The translations under genes were made by a program, and so were the position numbers. From assembly GCA_947591115.1 (NCBI GenBank), contig CANQCX010000012.1:1-18555 (forward strand): DNA of 18,555 nucleotides, in the 5' to 3' direction. Positions 1-7,051 of this stretch are shown piece by piece; position 1 is the first letter of the stretch, and the number at the start of each line of letters is the position of its first letter. Under the pieces are notes generated by a model that was not told where the DNA came from, did not search any database, and saw nothing but the letters and a program-made list of their open reading frames with translations. This DNA comes from an uncultured Lachnospiraceae bacterium (GTDB lineage Bacteria; Bacillota; Clostridia; Lachnospirales; Lachnospiraceae).

Positions 1-728
1 GCCGGACCGCCTTCTGTGATCATGTAGATATTTCCAAAGTTATTGAAATTAGAGGCAAAGGTGGAAATGATCAGCGGGATCGACAATTTGGTAACCATCG
101 GCAGCGTAATCTTTTGAAAACACTGAAACCGCGTTGCGCCGTCAATCCTTGCCGCCTCATAATATTCCTGCGAAATCGCCTGCAGGCCGCCCAGACAGAC
201 ATTCATCATATACGGAAATCCCAGCCACAGGTTGACGATGATGATCCCGAAACGCGCCCAGAACGGATTTGTCAGCCAGGGCACATTCCACGCCACCCCG
301 ATCGTATGTAAAAGATTATTGATTCCGCCGTACTGTTCATTCAAAAGTCCCTGCCATGCTAAAATCGCAATGGTGGACGGCAGCGCCCAGGGAACGATGA
401 AAAGCGCGCGGTAGATTCGGGACTCTTTCATGTGCGGATTGTTCAAAAGGATCGCAAGGACCAGTCCCATCGTATACGAACCGAGGGTGCTTAGCACCGC
501 AAAACAAAGCGTCCATCCAAGTACCGGAAAAAAGACATTTTTGATGTTTCCAGCAAATACCTCCATATAATTGGACAATCCTACAAACTCAAAATTCTCC
601 ATATGGAACATATTATAATTGGTAAAAGAAATTATAATCGTGTAAATGATCGGCAAAACGGTTACGATCAGAATCGAAATCAGCGCCGGAATCAGATACG
701 GATATGCTTTTCGGTTGTTTTTCTTCAT
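1..728 (-). CDS. Carbohydrate ABC transporter permease, MalF/GanP type (3' part beyond window)
   Basis: The first 242 residues are visible and the C-terminus runs off the left edge. The protein starts MKKNNRKAYPYLIPALISIL, with a short cytosolic tail and a first membrane helix at about residues 8-33. Further hydrophobic segments lie near 70-95, 105-125, 160-180 and 215-230. Near residue 190 it has the EAA loop (EYYEAARIDGATRFQCFQKI), the site that contacts the ATPase in binding-protein-dependent importers. The visible end, ITEGGP, is typical of MalF-type sugar permeases. The ATG lies 6 nt after the stop of the binding-protein gene, so the two are almost certainly co-transcribed. A partner MalG-type permease would be expected just outside the window. 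The substrate is inferred from the neighbouring galactanase to be galacto-oligosaccharide. The family call is secure; the substrate is not proven. Confidence 0.93.
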   Translation of the reverse strand, partial: MKKNNRKAYPYLIPALISILIVTVLPIIYTIIISFTNYNMFHMENFEFVGLSNYMEVFAGNIKNVFFPVLGWTLCFAVLSTLGSYTMGLVLAILLNNPHMKESRIYRALFIVPWALPSTIAILAWQGLLNEQYGGINNLLHTIGVAWNVPWLTNPFWARFGIIIVNLWLGFPYMMNVCLGGLQAISQEYYEAARIDGATRFQCFQKITLPMVTKLSIPLIISTFASNFNNFGNIYMITEGGP

Positions 729-734
729 ACGCGC

Positions 735-1940
735 CTACTTTCCGGCATCCATTAAGTCAACCGCTTCCTTCAACTGCGCAACGATATTTTCAGCGGCTGC
801 TTTTGGTTCCAATTCCCCTGCCCACATGGATCTTATATTATTCACATGAATACTCCAAAGCTGTCCCATTTCCGAAACGGTCGGCATCGGTTCTCCTTGA
901 TTGATCTGCGCAATAAACGCTTTGGAAAATTCATCCTGCTGAATGACATCATTTTCCTGATCGGAAAGCTTTGCCGGAATCCGGTCGCCCGCTTCATAAA
1001 GTCCCTGCGCGCCGTTATTGATCAGATACATGATAAAATCCCATGCCGCCTCCTGTTTTTTGGATTTTTCACTCACGAAGCTGATCTGCGTACCAACCGG
1101 AGTGACAAATTCTTCGCCATGAAACGTCGGCATTACCGTAACCTCAAACGGTACTCCCGCCGATTCAAAACCGTCAATATCCCAGGGACCGCCGATATAA
1201 AACGCCGTTTCGCCGTTCTGGAAATTGCTCCTTGCAATATCTGCGGTTACATCCGCTGAAACCAGATGATCTACGCTGCAGAGATCGTTGATAAATTCAT
1301 ACGCTTCGACCGCTCCGTCGTTTGCCAGACCAATGTCGCTGACGTCGTATGCGCCGTCTTTATATTGGAAAATATATCCGCCGCATGCCCGAATAAAACC
1401 GAGATCATAATAAATGCTTGTGGCATCAAACTGAACGCCGCCGTTTTCTTTGGCGACCTCGACCAGCTCCTCCCATGTCGCCGGTACCTGTGCGACTTTA
1501 TCCGTATTGTAAAACAGTGCAACCGTCTCTACGGCAAGCGGCACTGCGCAGCGGACTCCGTCTACATAGCACGCCTGAATGGCAGCATCCGAAAAATCCG
1601 CATCCTCATACAGTCCGTCCGGCACTTCCGCGACCATTCCGGCGTTTACATAATCGGCAAGCTGGTCATTCGGAATCCCGACAACCGCATCCGGCCCCGA
1701 AGGACTGTTGACCGCCTGTGCAAACTGCTGAACGGACGGAGTTTCGTTGATGACCTCTACCGTATATCCCGACTCCTTTCCCCACTCATCGGCATATTCT
1801 TGGATGGTGTCCGTTTCTACCTGCATATTTGTCCAGATAACCAGCTTTTTTTCGCTATCTCCTTTGCCCCCGCAGCCGGCAAGCAGTCCTGCTGCCATTG
1901 CCGCCGTCAGTACCATTGCCGTAATCCTTTTTTTCCTCAT
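735..1940 (-). CDS. Extracellular sugar-binding lipoprotein of an ABC importer (MalE/GanS-like)
   Basis: This 401-residue protein is a family 1 extracellular solute-binding protein, which captures oligosaccharides outside the cell and hands them to the permease encoded next. The N-terminus is a lipoprotein signal: positive residues MRKKR, a hydrophobic stretch, then the lipobox LAGC with Cys23 as the lipidated residue. Family features follow: LVIWTNMQVE near residue 33, AVPLAVETVALFYNTD in the middle, and ETAFYIGGPWDIDGF and PVGTQISFVSEKSKKQEAAWDFI toward the end. The start is supported by AGGAGG 8 nt upstream of the ATG, overlapping the end of the GH53 gene, whose stop is 14 nt away. The operon context suggests galacto-oligosaccharides as ligand, as for Bacillus GanS, although maltodextrin-type ligands cannot be excluded from sequence alone. 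Confidence 0.94.
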   Translation of the reverse strand: MRKKRITAMVLTAAMAAGLLAGCGGKGDSEKKLVIWTNMQVETDTIQEYADEWGKESGYTVEVINETPSVQQFAQAVNSPSGPDAVVGIPNDQLADYVNAGMVAEVPDGLYEDADFSDAAIQACYVDGVRCAVPLAVETVALFYNTDKVAQVPATWEELVEVAKENGGVQFDATSIYYDLGFIRACGGYIFQYKDGAYDVSDIGLANDGAVEAYEFINDLCSVDHLVSADVTADIARSNFQNGETAFYIGGPWDIDGFESAGVPFEVTVMPTFHGEEFVTPVGTQISFVSEKSKKQEAAWDFIMYLINNGAQGLYEAGDRIPAKLSDQENDVIQQDEFSKAFIAQINQGEPMPTVSEMGQLWSIHVNNIRSMWAGELEPKAAAENIVAQLKEAVDLMDAGK

Positions 1941-1954
1941 CCTCTTCTCCTCCT

Positions 1955-3028
1955 TTACAATTCCGCCAAATGGATCAATGCCTGATTCGCATTTCCTTTT
2001 GCATCAAACAACGCCTGATTCGCCCACGAATTCCCCGGTGTCATGCTATCCTTCATATATTCGCAGCCGATTTTTTTCGACCATGTACATTCCGGAATCG
2101 GCAGCCATGCCGGCTCCCAGTACAGTACGCCGATCCCCCGTCCGTTTTCTACCTTCCGGACTGTTTCGTAAAGATCTTTTAAAAATTCCAGCTGCCCTTC
2201 CTGCGTCGCCGGATATCCGGCGGCCGCCTCCTCTTTTTCCGAAAAAACAATTCCGTCGCAGCCCAGCGGATCTAATGTATAGCCGATCGCGGTTTCCGCA
2301 ACCAGCACGTCTTTCTGAAACGTCCGGCTGATGTCGTTCATGTTATAAAGCAGGTCTTCCATGCTGCCGTTCCAATACGGATAATAGGACATGCCGATCA
2401 TGTCAAAATCCAGATGATACGGTTCAATTCCTGCAAACCATTTGCGGTACATGGCATTATCCGTACCAAAATCCAAATGCAGCAGAATCTTTATCTTGGG
2501 ATCCGCTTCCCGTACTGCCCGTATTCCGTTGGCAAGCAGTCCCGTCATTGCCGCCGTCTGCTCTACATGTCCGTCCGGCCAGAGCAGACCGTTTGTGATC
2601 TCATTGCCGATCTGGACAATGACCGGACGGATATTTTCCTCCTGCATCCGCTTCATCACATCCGCCGTATACTGATATAATGCCCGCCCCAGCTTTGCGC
2701 CAGTCAGATCCTTCCATGCTTTCGGCTTGATCTGTTTGGACGGATCCGCCCAAAAATCGCTGTAATGGAAATCCAGCATAAAATCAAGTCCGCTGTCTGC
2801 CGCGCGTTTTGCGAGTTCGATCGTCGTTTTCAGATCGTTTGTCCCTCCGCCGTACGCATCTCCGTTTTCATCGTACGGATCCAGCCAAAGACGGAGGCGC
2901 ACCAGATTGACTCCGCACCGTTTCATAATCCGAAATACATCCGTTTCTTCCCCGTTCAGATAATACGCGGCATGGTATTCCTCCAGCTCTTTGACCATGG
3001 AGACGTCCATTCCTTTTATAAACTGCAT
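1955..3028 (-). CDS. ganB: GH53 endo-beta-1,4-galactanase, catalytic module without signal peptide
   Basis: The 357-residue protein is a complete glycoside hydrolase family 53 barrel. The only well-established activity of this family is endo-hydrolysis of beta-1,4-galactan and arabinogalactan I. Hallmarks are KGMDVS at residues 5-10, LRLWLDP near 45, GGGTND near 60, the block LDFHYSDFWADPSKQ at 85-99, the acid/base Glu143 in QIGNEITNG, and the likely nucleophile Glu245 in VLVAET. The fold starts within the first few residues and no signal peptide is present, so as annotated the enzyme would stay in the cytosol. That is odd for an endo-acting galactanase next to an importer. The upstream CBM61-like lipoprotein gene is in the same frame, with only TAG-TAC between its last sense codon and this ATG. 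AAGGAG lies 6 nt upstream and could start translation here independently. The gene is either a genuine separate cistron or the downstream half of a disrupted secreted enzyme. Confidence 0.93.
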   Translation of the reverse strand: MQFIKGMDVSMVKELEEYHAAYYLNGEETDVFRIMKRCGVNLVRLRLWLDPYDENGDAYGGGTNDLKTTIELAKRAADSGLDFMLDFHYSDFWADPSKQIKPKAWKDLTGAKLGRALYQYTADVMKRMQEENIRPVIVQIGNEITNGLLWPDGHVEQTAAMTGLLANGIRAVREADPKIKILLHLDFGTDNAMYRKWFAGIEPYHLDFDMIGMSYYPYWNGSMEDLLYNMNDISRTFQKDVLVAETAIGYTLDPLGCDGIVFSEKEEAAAGYPATQEGQLEFLKDLYETVRKVENGRGIGVLYWEPAWLPIPECTWSKKIGCEYMKDSMTPGNSWANQALFDAKGNANQALIHLAEL

Positions 3029-3040
3029 GTACTACTCCTT
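3029..3040 (-). other. In-frame amber junction with embedded ribosome binding site between CBM61-like and GH53 modules
   Basis: Read on the minus strand, the junction is AAG GAG TAG TAC ATG. Lys and Glu are the last residues of the CBM61-like lipoprotein, TAG is its stop, TAC would encode Tyr, and ATG is the GH53 start. All five codons are in one frame. The AAGGAG formed by the last two sense codons is a strong Shine-Dalgarno sequence at a 6-nt spacing to the ATG. One base change at the amber codon would give a continuous lipoprotein-CBM61-GH53 polypeptide of about 563 residues. Confidence 0.9.
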
Positions 3041-3646
3041 TACCAATGTGATTCCGTCAATGGTTCCCCAGCCGCCCGGTGCGGTTGTCACGCTGACGCC
3101 GACCGTAATCTCTCCTCCGGTTACATTTAATCCGTCCAGTTCCGCCGTATTCCACGCCAGATAACCATTTAAAGAAGTGTCCGCTTTGACGGTTTCCCCG
3201 TCGATGACCGCGTAAAAATAAATCGAGGCATCCGGATCTCCGCCCGCGTCTCCCTGTATGCTGCCGGTCAGCTTATAGGTGCCCTCTTCCAGTCCGGTCA
3301 GCGTCTGCTCCGCAGTAAAATTGACGTCGGAAGACGAAGAATAAAAGTGAAGGCTCTGCACGCCGTCGCTGCAGTCTGTCTCTCTCGTATAAATATCCAG
3401 CTCTTCCGTTGTATTGTCCACATTGTTAATCGTCCAGCCGGTAAAATCCGCCTCTTCGAAGCTGCCGTTTAACACATAGTTTCCATTTTCATCCGCCTGA
3501 GCCGTAATCGCTCCGCCTTCATTCCCCCCTGCTTCACTGCCGCTTTCTGTGCTGCTTTTTTCGGTGCCGCCTTCACTGCCGCCGCAGCCCAGCAAAGAAA
3601 CGGACATCCCTGCCGCCAAAATTCCCGCTATCAGTTTTTTCTTCAT
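3032..3646 (-). CDS. Lipoprotein carrying a CBM61-like galactan-binding module
   Basis: This 204-residue protein begins with a lipoprotein signal peptide ending LLGC, with lipidated Cys21. A low-complexity Gly/Ser/Glu linker runs to about residue 50. One beta-sandwich module then follows, from NYVLNGSFEEADFTGWTI through LHFYSSSSDVNFTAEQTLTG, GTYKLTGSIQGDAGG and TAPGGWGTIDGITLVKE at the C-terminus. This pattern (NGSFE...GWT, LHFY, Q.LTGL..GTYKL, WGTIDG) resembles carbohydrate-binding module family 61, known as an appendage of GH53 galactanases and a binder of beta-1,4-galactan. Here no catalytic domain is attached: the reading frame hits TAG right after the module, and the GH53 domain resumes in the same frame two codons later. 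It could work as a stand-alone surface galactan-binding protein or be the front half of a broken enzyme. AGGAGG lies 7 nt before the ATG. Confidence 0.82.
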   Translation of the reverse strand: MKKKLIAGILAAGMSVSLLGCGGSEGGTEKSSTESGSEAGGNEGGAITAQADENGNYVLNGSFEEADFTGWTINNVDNTTEELDIYTRETDCSDGVQSLHFYSSSSDVNFTAEQTLTGLEEGTYKLTGSIQGDAGGDPDASIYFYAVIDGETVKADTSLNGYLAWNTAELDGLNVTGGEITVGVSVTTAPGGWGTIDGITLVKE

Positions 3647-3664
3647 GTTTTCTCCTCCTTTTTT

Positions 3665-3722
3665 GTAGTAAATTGATTTTGCAGTAAATTTATTATCTAA
3701 TTTTAGATAAATTATTTACTAC
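3665..3722 (-). promoter_or_regulatory. Nested inverted-repeat operator region of the galactan operon (candidate LacI-family sites)
   Basis: Two concentric inverted repeats share a centre near 3701.5. The inner one is TTATCTAATTTTAGATAA (3693-3710, 8-bp arms). The outer one has arms AGTAAAT (3683-3689) and ATTTACT (3714-3720). A further half-site, GTAGTAAAT, lies at 3665-3673. The motif therefore occurs three times: ATTTACTAC at 3714-3722, GCAGTAAAT at 3681-3689 and GTAGTAAAT at 3665-3673. The region starts at about +1 relative to the predicted transcript, a position suited to repression by blocking RNA polymerase. The adjacent LacI-family protein is the obvious candidate binder. The core lacks the central CG common in LacI operators. 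The RNA could also fold here, giving an AU-rich 5' hairpin. Confidence 0.6.
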
Positions 3723-3726
3723 ACAT

Positions 3727-3755
3727 AATGTAGCATATCGGTTCGGAGTTGTCAA
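3727..3755 (-). promoter_or_regulatory. Promoter of the galactan utilisation operon
   Basis: On the minus strand a perfect -35 box TTGACA (3750-3755) is followed, after exactly 17 nt, by TACATT (3727-3732) as -10 box. Transcription would start near 3720, giving a leader of about 75 nt that contains the inverted-repeat operator. Because the upstream lacI gene ends in a strong terminator, this promoter should make expression of the operon independent of ilvA-lacI. Confidence 0.75.
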
Positions 3756-3773
3756 CAAGAAAAATTTTCATAA

Positions 3774-3813
3774 TAAAAAAAGAGCAGCTACGCCCTAATC
3801 AGGCATAACTGCT
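3774..3813 (-). terminator. Rho-independent terminator after lacI
   Basis: The minus-strand RNA forms a 12-bp stem, AGCAGTTATGCC paired with GGCGTAGCTGCT, including two G-U pairs. The loop is 7 nt (TGATTAG), and the stem is followed by CTTTTTTTATTA. The stem lies at 3783-3813 and the T tract at 3775-3781. It starts 9 nt after the lacI stop codon and separates lacI from the galactan operon promoter. Confidence 0.92.
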
Positions 3814-3821
3814 TTTATCTT

Positions 3822-4808
3822 TTACTTACAACTCTTCCGAAATACGGGAATCCCATTGACAAATACCACTTTTGTAATCTTACTGTCCGTCAGTACCCGA
3901 TTCCGGAGCAATTCCAAAGCCGATTCGCAGATAACCGGAATATCGATATGAAATGTGGTAAGCGGAGGCGAGACATACTGCGCAACATTCACATCATTGA
4001 TACTGAATACCGATACCTGCTCCGGTATCTGTATGTTTTCTTCATTCAGCGCCTGCAGTACGCCTACCGCCAGCGTATCACTTGCCACGCAGAGTGCAGA
4101 CGGAAGCTTCCCTTTGCGCACCATTTCCTTTCCGAGACGGTACCCCTCCGATACGGAAAAATGCTCCGATATAAAAATATAGTCCTCGTTCAGACAGCCG
4201 TAATACTGTACGCTCTGCCGGAAAGACCACTCGCGTACATCCATGACCGATTGTCCGGTATCGATATTTCTGTCCGTTCCGCCGACAAATCCGATGGTTT
4301 TATGTCCTCTTTCCATATAATAATCGACCATCTGCGTGACAAAAGAATCCAGATTCGGCCGCACTGCATCGAACAGTTTTTCATCCGGCGAGGTGTCAAT
4401 AAATACGCCTTTGGAGCAGATTTCATACAATCTGTTTAATTCCTTCCGGTTAAACCATCCGATTGCTACAAACGCCTGAGTGTCCGGCTGGATCGCCTCC
4501 AATCCCTCCTCTTTTCTGACTATGGATAATTGGATGTTCATTTTACCCGCCAGCTCGATCAGTTCCGTACGGATCGACTGATAATAAATATCCTCCAGCT
4601 CTTCTTCGCATGATACCCAGTAGAGCATAACTACATTTTCAATTTTGGGATAAATGACCTTTTTCTTATAGCCGATCTTATCCGCCGCCGCAAAAATGGC
4701 ATCTCTTGTTTCCTGACTGACCGAAATCCCCTCATCATAATTCAAGACTCTGGATACGGCCGCACTGGACACACCTACCATTTGTGCAATTTCCTTAATC
4801 GTCGCCAT
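3822..4808 (-). CDS. LacI/GalR-family transcriptional regulator
   Basis: This 328-residue protein has the family's usual layout. An N-terminal helix-turn-helix and hinge helix (MATIKEIAQMVGVSSAAVSR, then RVLNYDEGISVSQETRDAIF) occupies residues 1-50, and a periplasmic-binding-protein-like sugar-sensing domain follows. Diagnostic stretches include TIGFVGGTDR, EGYRLGKEM, PSALCVASDTLAVGVLQAL and the C-terminal PPLTTFHIDI, which resembles galactoside-responsive members. It lies directly upstream of the galactan operon on the same strand, separated by a terminator, a promoter and an inverted-repeat operator, so it is probably the operon repressor relieved by a galacto-oligosaccharide or related sugar. 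Its ATG is 13 nt after the ilvA stop, with CAGGAG as ribosome binding site. It therefore seems to be transcribed from upstream with ilvA, and I see no promoter of its own. Confidence 0.95.
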   Translation of the reverse strand: MATIKEIAQMVGVSSAAVSRVLNYDEGISVSQETRDAIFAAADKIGYKKKVIYPKIENVVMLYWVSCEEELEDIYYQSIRTELIELAGKMNIQLSIVRKEEGLEAIQPDTQAFVAIGWFNRKELNRLYEICSKGVFIDTSPDEKLFDAVRPNLDSFVTQMVDYYMERGHKTIGFVGGTDRNIDTGQSVMDVREWSFRQSVQYYGCLNEDYIFISEHFSVSEGYRLGKEMVRKGKLPSALCVASDTLAVGVLQALNEENIQIPEQVSVFSINDVNVAQYVSPPLTTFHIDIPVICESALELLRNRVLTDSKITKVVFVNGIPVFRKSCK

Positions 4809-4821
4809 ATCTTTGCTCCTG

Positions 4822-6033
4822 CTAAATGACAGTCCGTACTACCTTCGGCTTATGCCCCGCCTTTTCCAGCGCCTTTAAAATCTGCTGCTTATGCTCGGTT
4901 CCAAAGCATTCCAACGTAATCCGCAGTTCTACGGCGGCATTCCGGTTGGTGGTAACAAACTGATTATGCTCCAATTTGATAACATTGCCCTGCTCTTTTG
5001 CCATCGTATCCGCGATCTTGCAGAGCTCGCCCGGCTTATCCGGCAAAAGTACGGAAACCGTAAAAATCCGATCTCGGAAAATAAGTCCCTGCTGCACCAC
5101 AGACGACATGGTAATGACATCCATGTTGCCGCCGCTTAAAATCGATACCACGCGTTTATCCTTCGCCTTTAAATGCTTTAATGCGGCAACCGTAAGCAGA
5201 CCGGAATTTTCTACGATCATTTTGTGGTTTTCCACCATATCCAAAAAGGCAACGATCAGTTCGTCGTCCTCTACCGTAATGATCTCATCCAGATTTTTCT
5301 GGATATACGGGAAAATCTTTTCTCCCGGCGTCTTTACCGCAGTACCGTCCGCGATCGTATTGACGTTTGGAAGCGTTACGACTTTGCCCGCCTCCAGACT
5401 TGCCTGCATACAGCTGGCGCCCGCCGGCTCCACGCCGATTACCTTGATCTTCGGATTGAGCAGCTTTGCAAGCGTCGATACGCCCGCCGCCAGTCCGCCT
5501 CCTCCGATGGGAACCAGAATGTACTCTACCAGCGGCAGCTCCTTAAAAATTTCCATTGCAATCGTTCCCTGTCCGGTCGCCACCGCCGGATCGTCGAACG
5601 GATGAATAAACGTATAACCCTTCTGTTCCGCCAGCGTAAGCGCGTAAGCGCATGCTTCATCGTAAACATCGCCATACAGCACAACCTCCGCGCCATAGCT
5701 CTTGGTGCGGTTGACCTTAATGAGCGGCGTCGTATTCGGCATGACGATCACTGCCTTGCAGCCGTAGCATTTTGCCGCATAAGCGACACCCTGCGCATGA
5801 TTCCCCGCAGAAGCTGTGATCAGTCCCTTTGCGCGTTCCTCTTCCGACAACGTACTGATCTTGTAATAAGCGCCGCGTACTTTATACGCGCCGGTAAACT
5901 GCATATTCTCCGGTTTCAGATAGACCTTATTTCCTGTCTGACCGCTTAAGAAATCACTGTACACCAGCTTTGTCTCCAGCGTAACCTCTTTGACCTTTTC
6001 ACTGGCTTCTTCAAACTTATCCAATGTCAACAT
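4822..6033 (-). CDS. ilvA: Threonine ammonia-lyase (threonine dehydratase) with C-terminal ACT domain
   Basis: This 403-residue, PLP-dependent enzyme converts L-threonine to 2-oxobutanoate and ammonia, either for isoleucine synthesis or for threonine catabolism. The PLP lysine is Lys51 in FTGAYKVRGAYYK. ASAGNHAQG near residue 74 is the substrate loop, PIGGGGLAAG near 175 holds the cofactor phosphate, and SGGNMD near 304 closes the catalytic domain. A single ACT domain (about 325-402, starting FTVSVLLPDKPGELCKIAD) suggests amino-acid feedback. The size and single ACT domain match the compact form common in Clostridia, not the two-ACT biosynthetic form of enterobacteria. AAGGAC 6 nt before the ATG supports the start. 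It follows ftsY after 38 nt and precedes lacI by 13 nt. Biosynthetic or catabolic use cannot be told from the context. Confidence 0.95.
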   Translation of the reverse strand: MLTLDKFEEASEKVKEVTLETKLVYSDFLSGQTGNKVYLKPENMQFTGAYKVRGAYYKISTLSEEERAKGLITASAGNHAQGVAYAAKCYGCKAVIVMPNTTPLIKVNRTKSYGAEVVLYGDVYDEACAYALTLAEQKGYTFIHPFDDPAVATGQGTIAMEIFKELPLVEYILVPIGGGGLAAGVSTLAKLLNPKIKVIGVEPAGASCMQASLEAGKVVTLPNVNTIADGTAVKTPGEKIFPYIQKNLDEIITVEDDELIVAFLDMVENHKMIVENSGLLTVAALKHLKAKDKRVVSILSGGNMDVITMSSVVQQGLIFRDRIFTVSVLLPDKPGELCKIADTMAKEQGNVIKLEHNQFVTTNRNAAVELRITLECFGTEHKQQILKALEKAGHKPKVVRTVI

Positions 6034-6071
6034 GTTTTTGTCCTTCTTTCTTTTTGTTTATCGCCAATGCA

Positions 6072-7046
6072 TCATTCGGTTTGTCCGGACGGTACATGGA
6101 ACAACGCGTTTACAAACTCATCCGGATCGAATTTCTGCAGATCCTCGATGGTTTCTCCAACTCCGATGTATTTGACCGGAACCATCAGCTCCGACTGGAT
6201 CGCTACTGCAATTCCGCCCTTTGCGGTTCCGTCCATTTTGGTCAATACGATTCCGGTAATATCCGCTACCTCGGAAAATTCCTTTGCCTGCACCAGCGCA
6301 TTCTGTCCGGTCGTGGCATCCAGCACGACCAGCGTCTCACGATAAACATCCGGATATTCCCGCTCTAAGATACGATTGATCTTGCCCAATTCATTCATCA
6401 GGTTCTTTTTATTGTGCAGCCGTCCCGCCGTATCGACCAAAAGCACATCGGCATTGCGCGCTTTCGCCGCTGATACTGCGTCATACACCACAGAGCCCGG
6501 ATCGGCCCCCTCTGTGCCTCCGACCATATCGACTCCGGAACGGTCTGTCCATTCTTTTAACTGGCCGCCCGCTGCGGCGCGGAAGGTATCTGCCCCCGCC
6601 ACAACGACGCGTTTTCCCTGATTTTTGAGTTTTCCCGCCAGTTTTCCGACCGTTGTGGTCTTCCCGACGCCGTTTACGCCGATGACCAGTACAACGGATT
6701 TCTCCGTTTCAAAACGGTAGGCGGTTTCTTCTACCTGCATCTGCTCCTTAATGCTGTCGATTAAAAGCTGCTTACAGGCTTCCGGTTCCTTGATATGCTG
6801 CTCCTTGACCTTTTCCCGCAGCTTTTCGAGGATCTCCTCCGTTGCATGAACGCCAAGATCGCCCATGATCAGGATTTCTTCCAGCTCCTCATAAAATTCC
6901 TCGTCAATGCTGGAAAATCCGGACAAGATCGCATCAATGCCGGATACAATATGATCCCGCGTTTTGGAAAGTCCCTCTGCCAGCCTCCGGAAAAATCCTT
7001 TTTTCTCTTTTTCCGTTTTTTCTGCCTTTTCTTCTTTTTCTTCCAT
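6072..7046 (-). CDS. ftsY: Signal recognition particle receptor FtsY
   Basis: FtsY is the membrane-associated GTPase that receives SRP-bound ribosomes and delivers them to the Sec translocon. The 324-residue protein starts with a short charged stretch (EEKEEKAEKTEKEKKG) and an amphipathic segment, GFFRRLAEGLSKTRDHI. The four-helix N domain and the G domain follow. GTPase motifs are GVNGVGKTTT at residues 123-132, DTFRAAAGGQL at 153-163, DTAGRLHNK in the middle, TKMDGTAKGG, and IGVGE near the end. In place of the usual bulky and acidic residues in FRAAA(V/I)EQL it has Gly160-Gly161. It starts 5 nt after the smc stop, so rnc, smc and ftsY form one tight transcription unit. ffh and ylxM, often found next in related genomes, are absent here and replaced by ilvA. 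Confidence 0.97.
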   Translation of the reverse strand: MEEKEEKAEKTEKEKKGFFRRLAEGLSKTRDHIVSGIDAILSGFSSIDEEFYEELEEILIMGDLGVHATEEILEKLREKVKEQHIKEPEACKQLLIDSIKEQMQVEETAYRFETEKSVVLVIGVNGVGKTTTVGKLAGKLKNQGKRVVVAGADTFRAAAGGQLKEWTDRSGVDMVGGTEGADPGSVVYDAVSAAKARNADVLLVDTAGRLHNKKNLMNELGKINRILEREYPDVYRETLVVLDATTGQNALVQAKEFSEVADITGIVLTKMDGTAKGGIAVAIQSELMVPVKYIGVGETIEDLQKFDPDEFVNALFHVPSGQTE

Positions 7047-7051
7047 AATTT

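Noticed and set aside
1266..1985. Long plus-strand open frame (239 codons) opposite the sugar-binding protein gene
   Set aside because: It is antisense to a clear family member, has a Cys/Arg-rich composition typical of shadow frames, and no good ribosome binding site.
3719..3733. CTACA-CATAA-TGTAG inverted repeat overlapping the -10 box of the galactan promoter
   Set aside because: The 5-bp arms are short and overlap the promoter and outer operator arm; chance is likely, so it is not listed as a separate site.
5224..5949. Plus-strand open frame (241 codons) opposite ilvA
   Set aside because: It lies wholly antisense to a complete threonine dehydratase gene, and the translation shows no recognisable motif.
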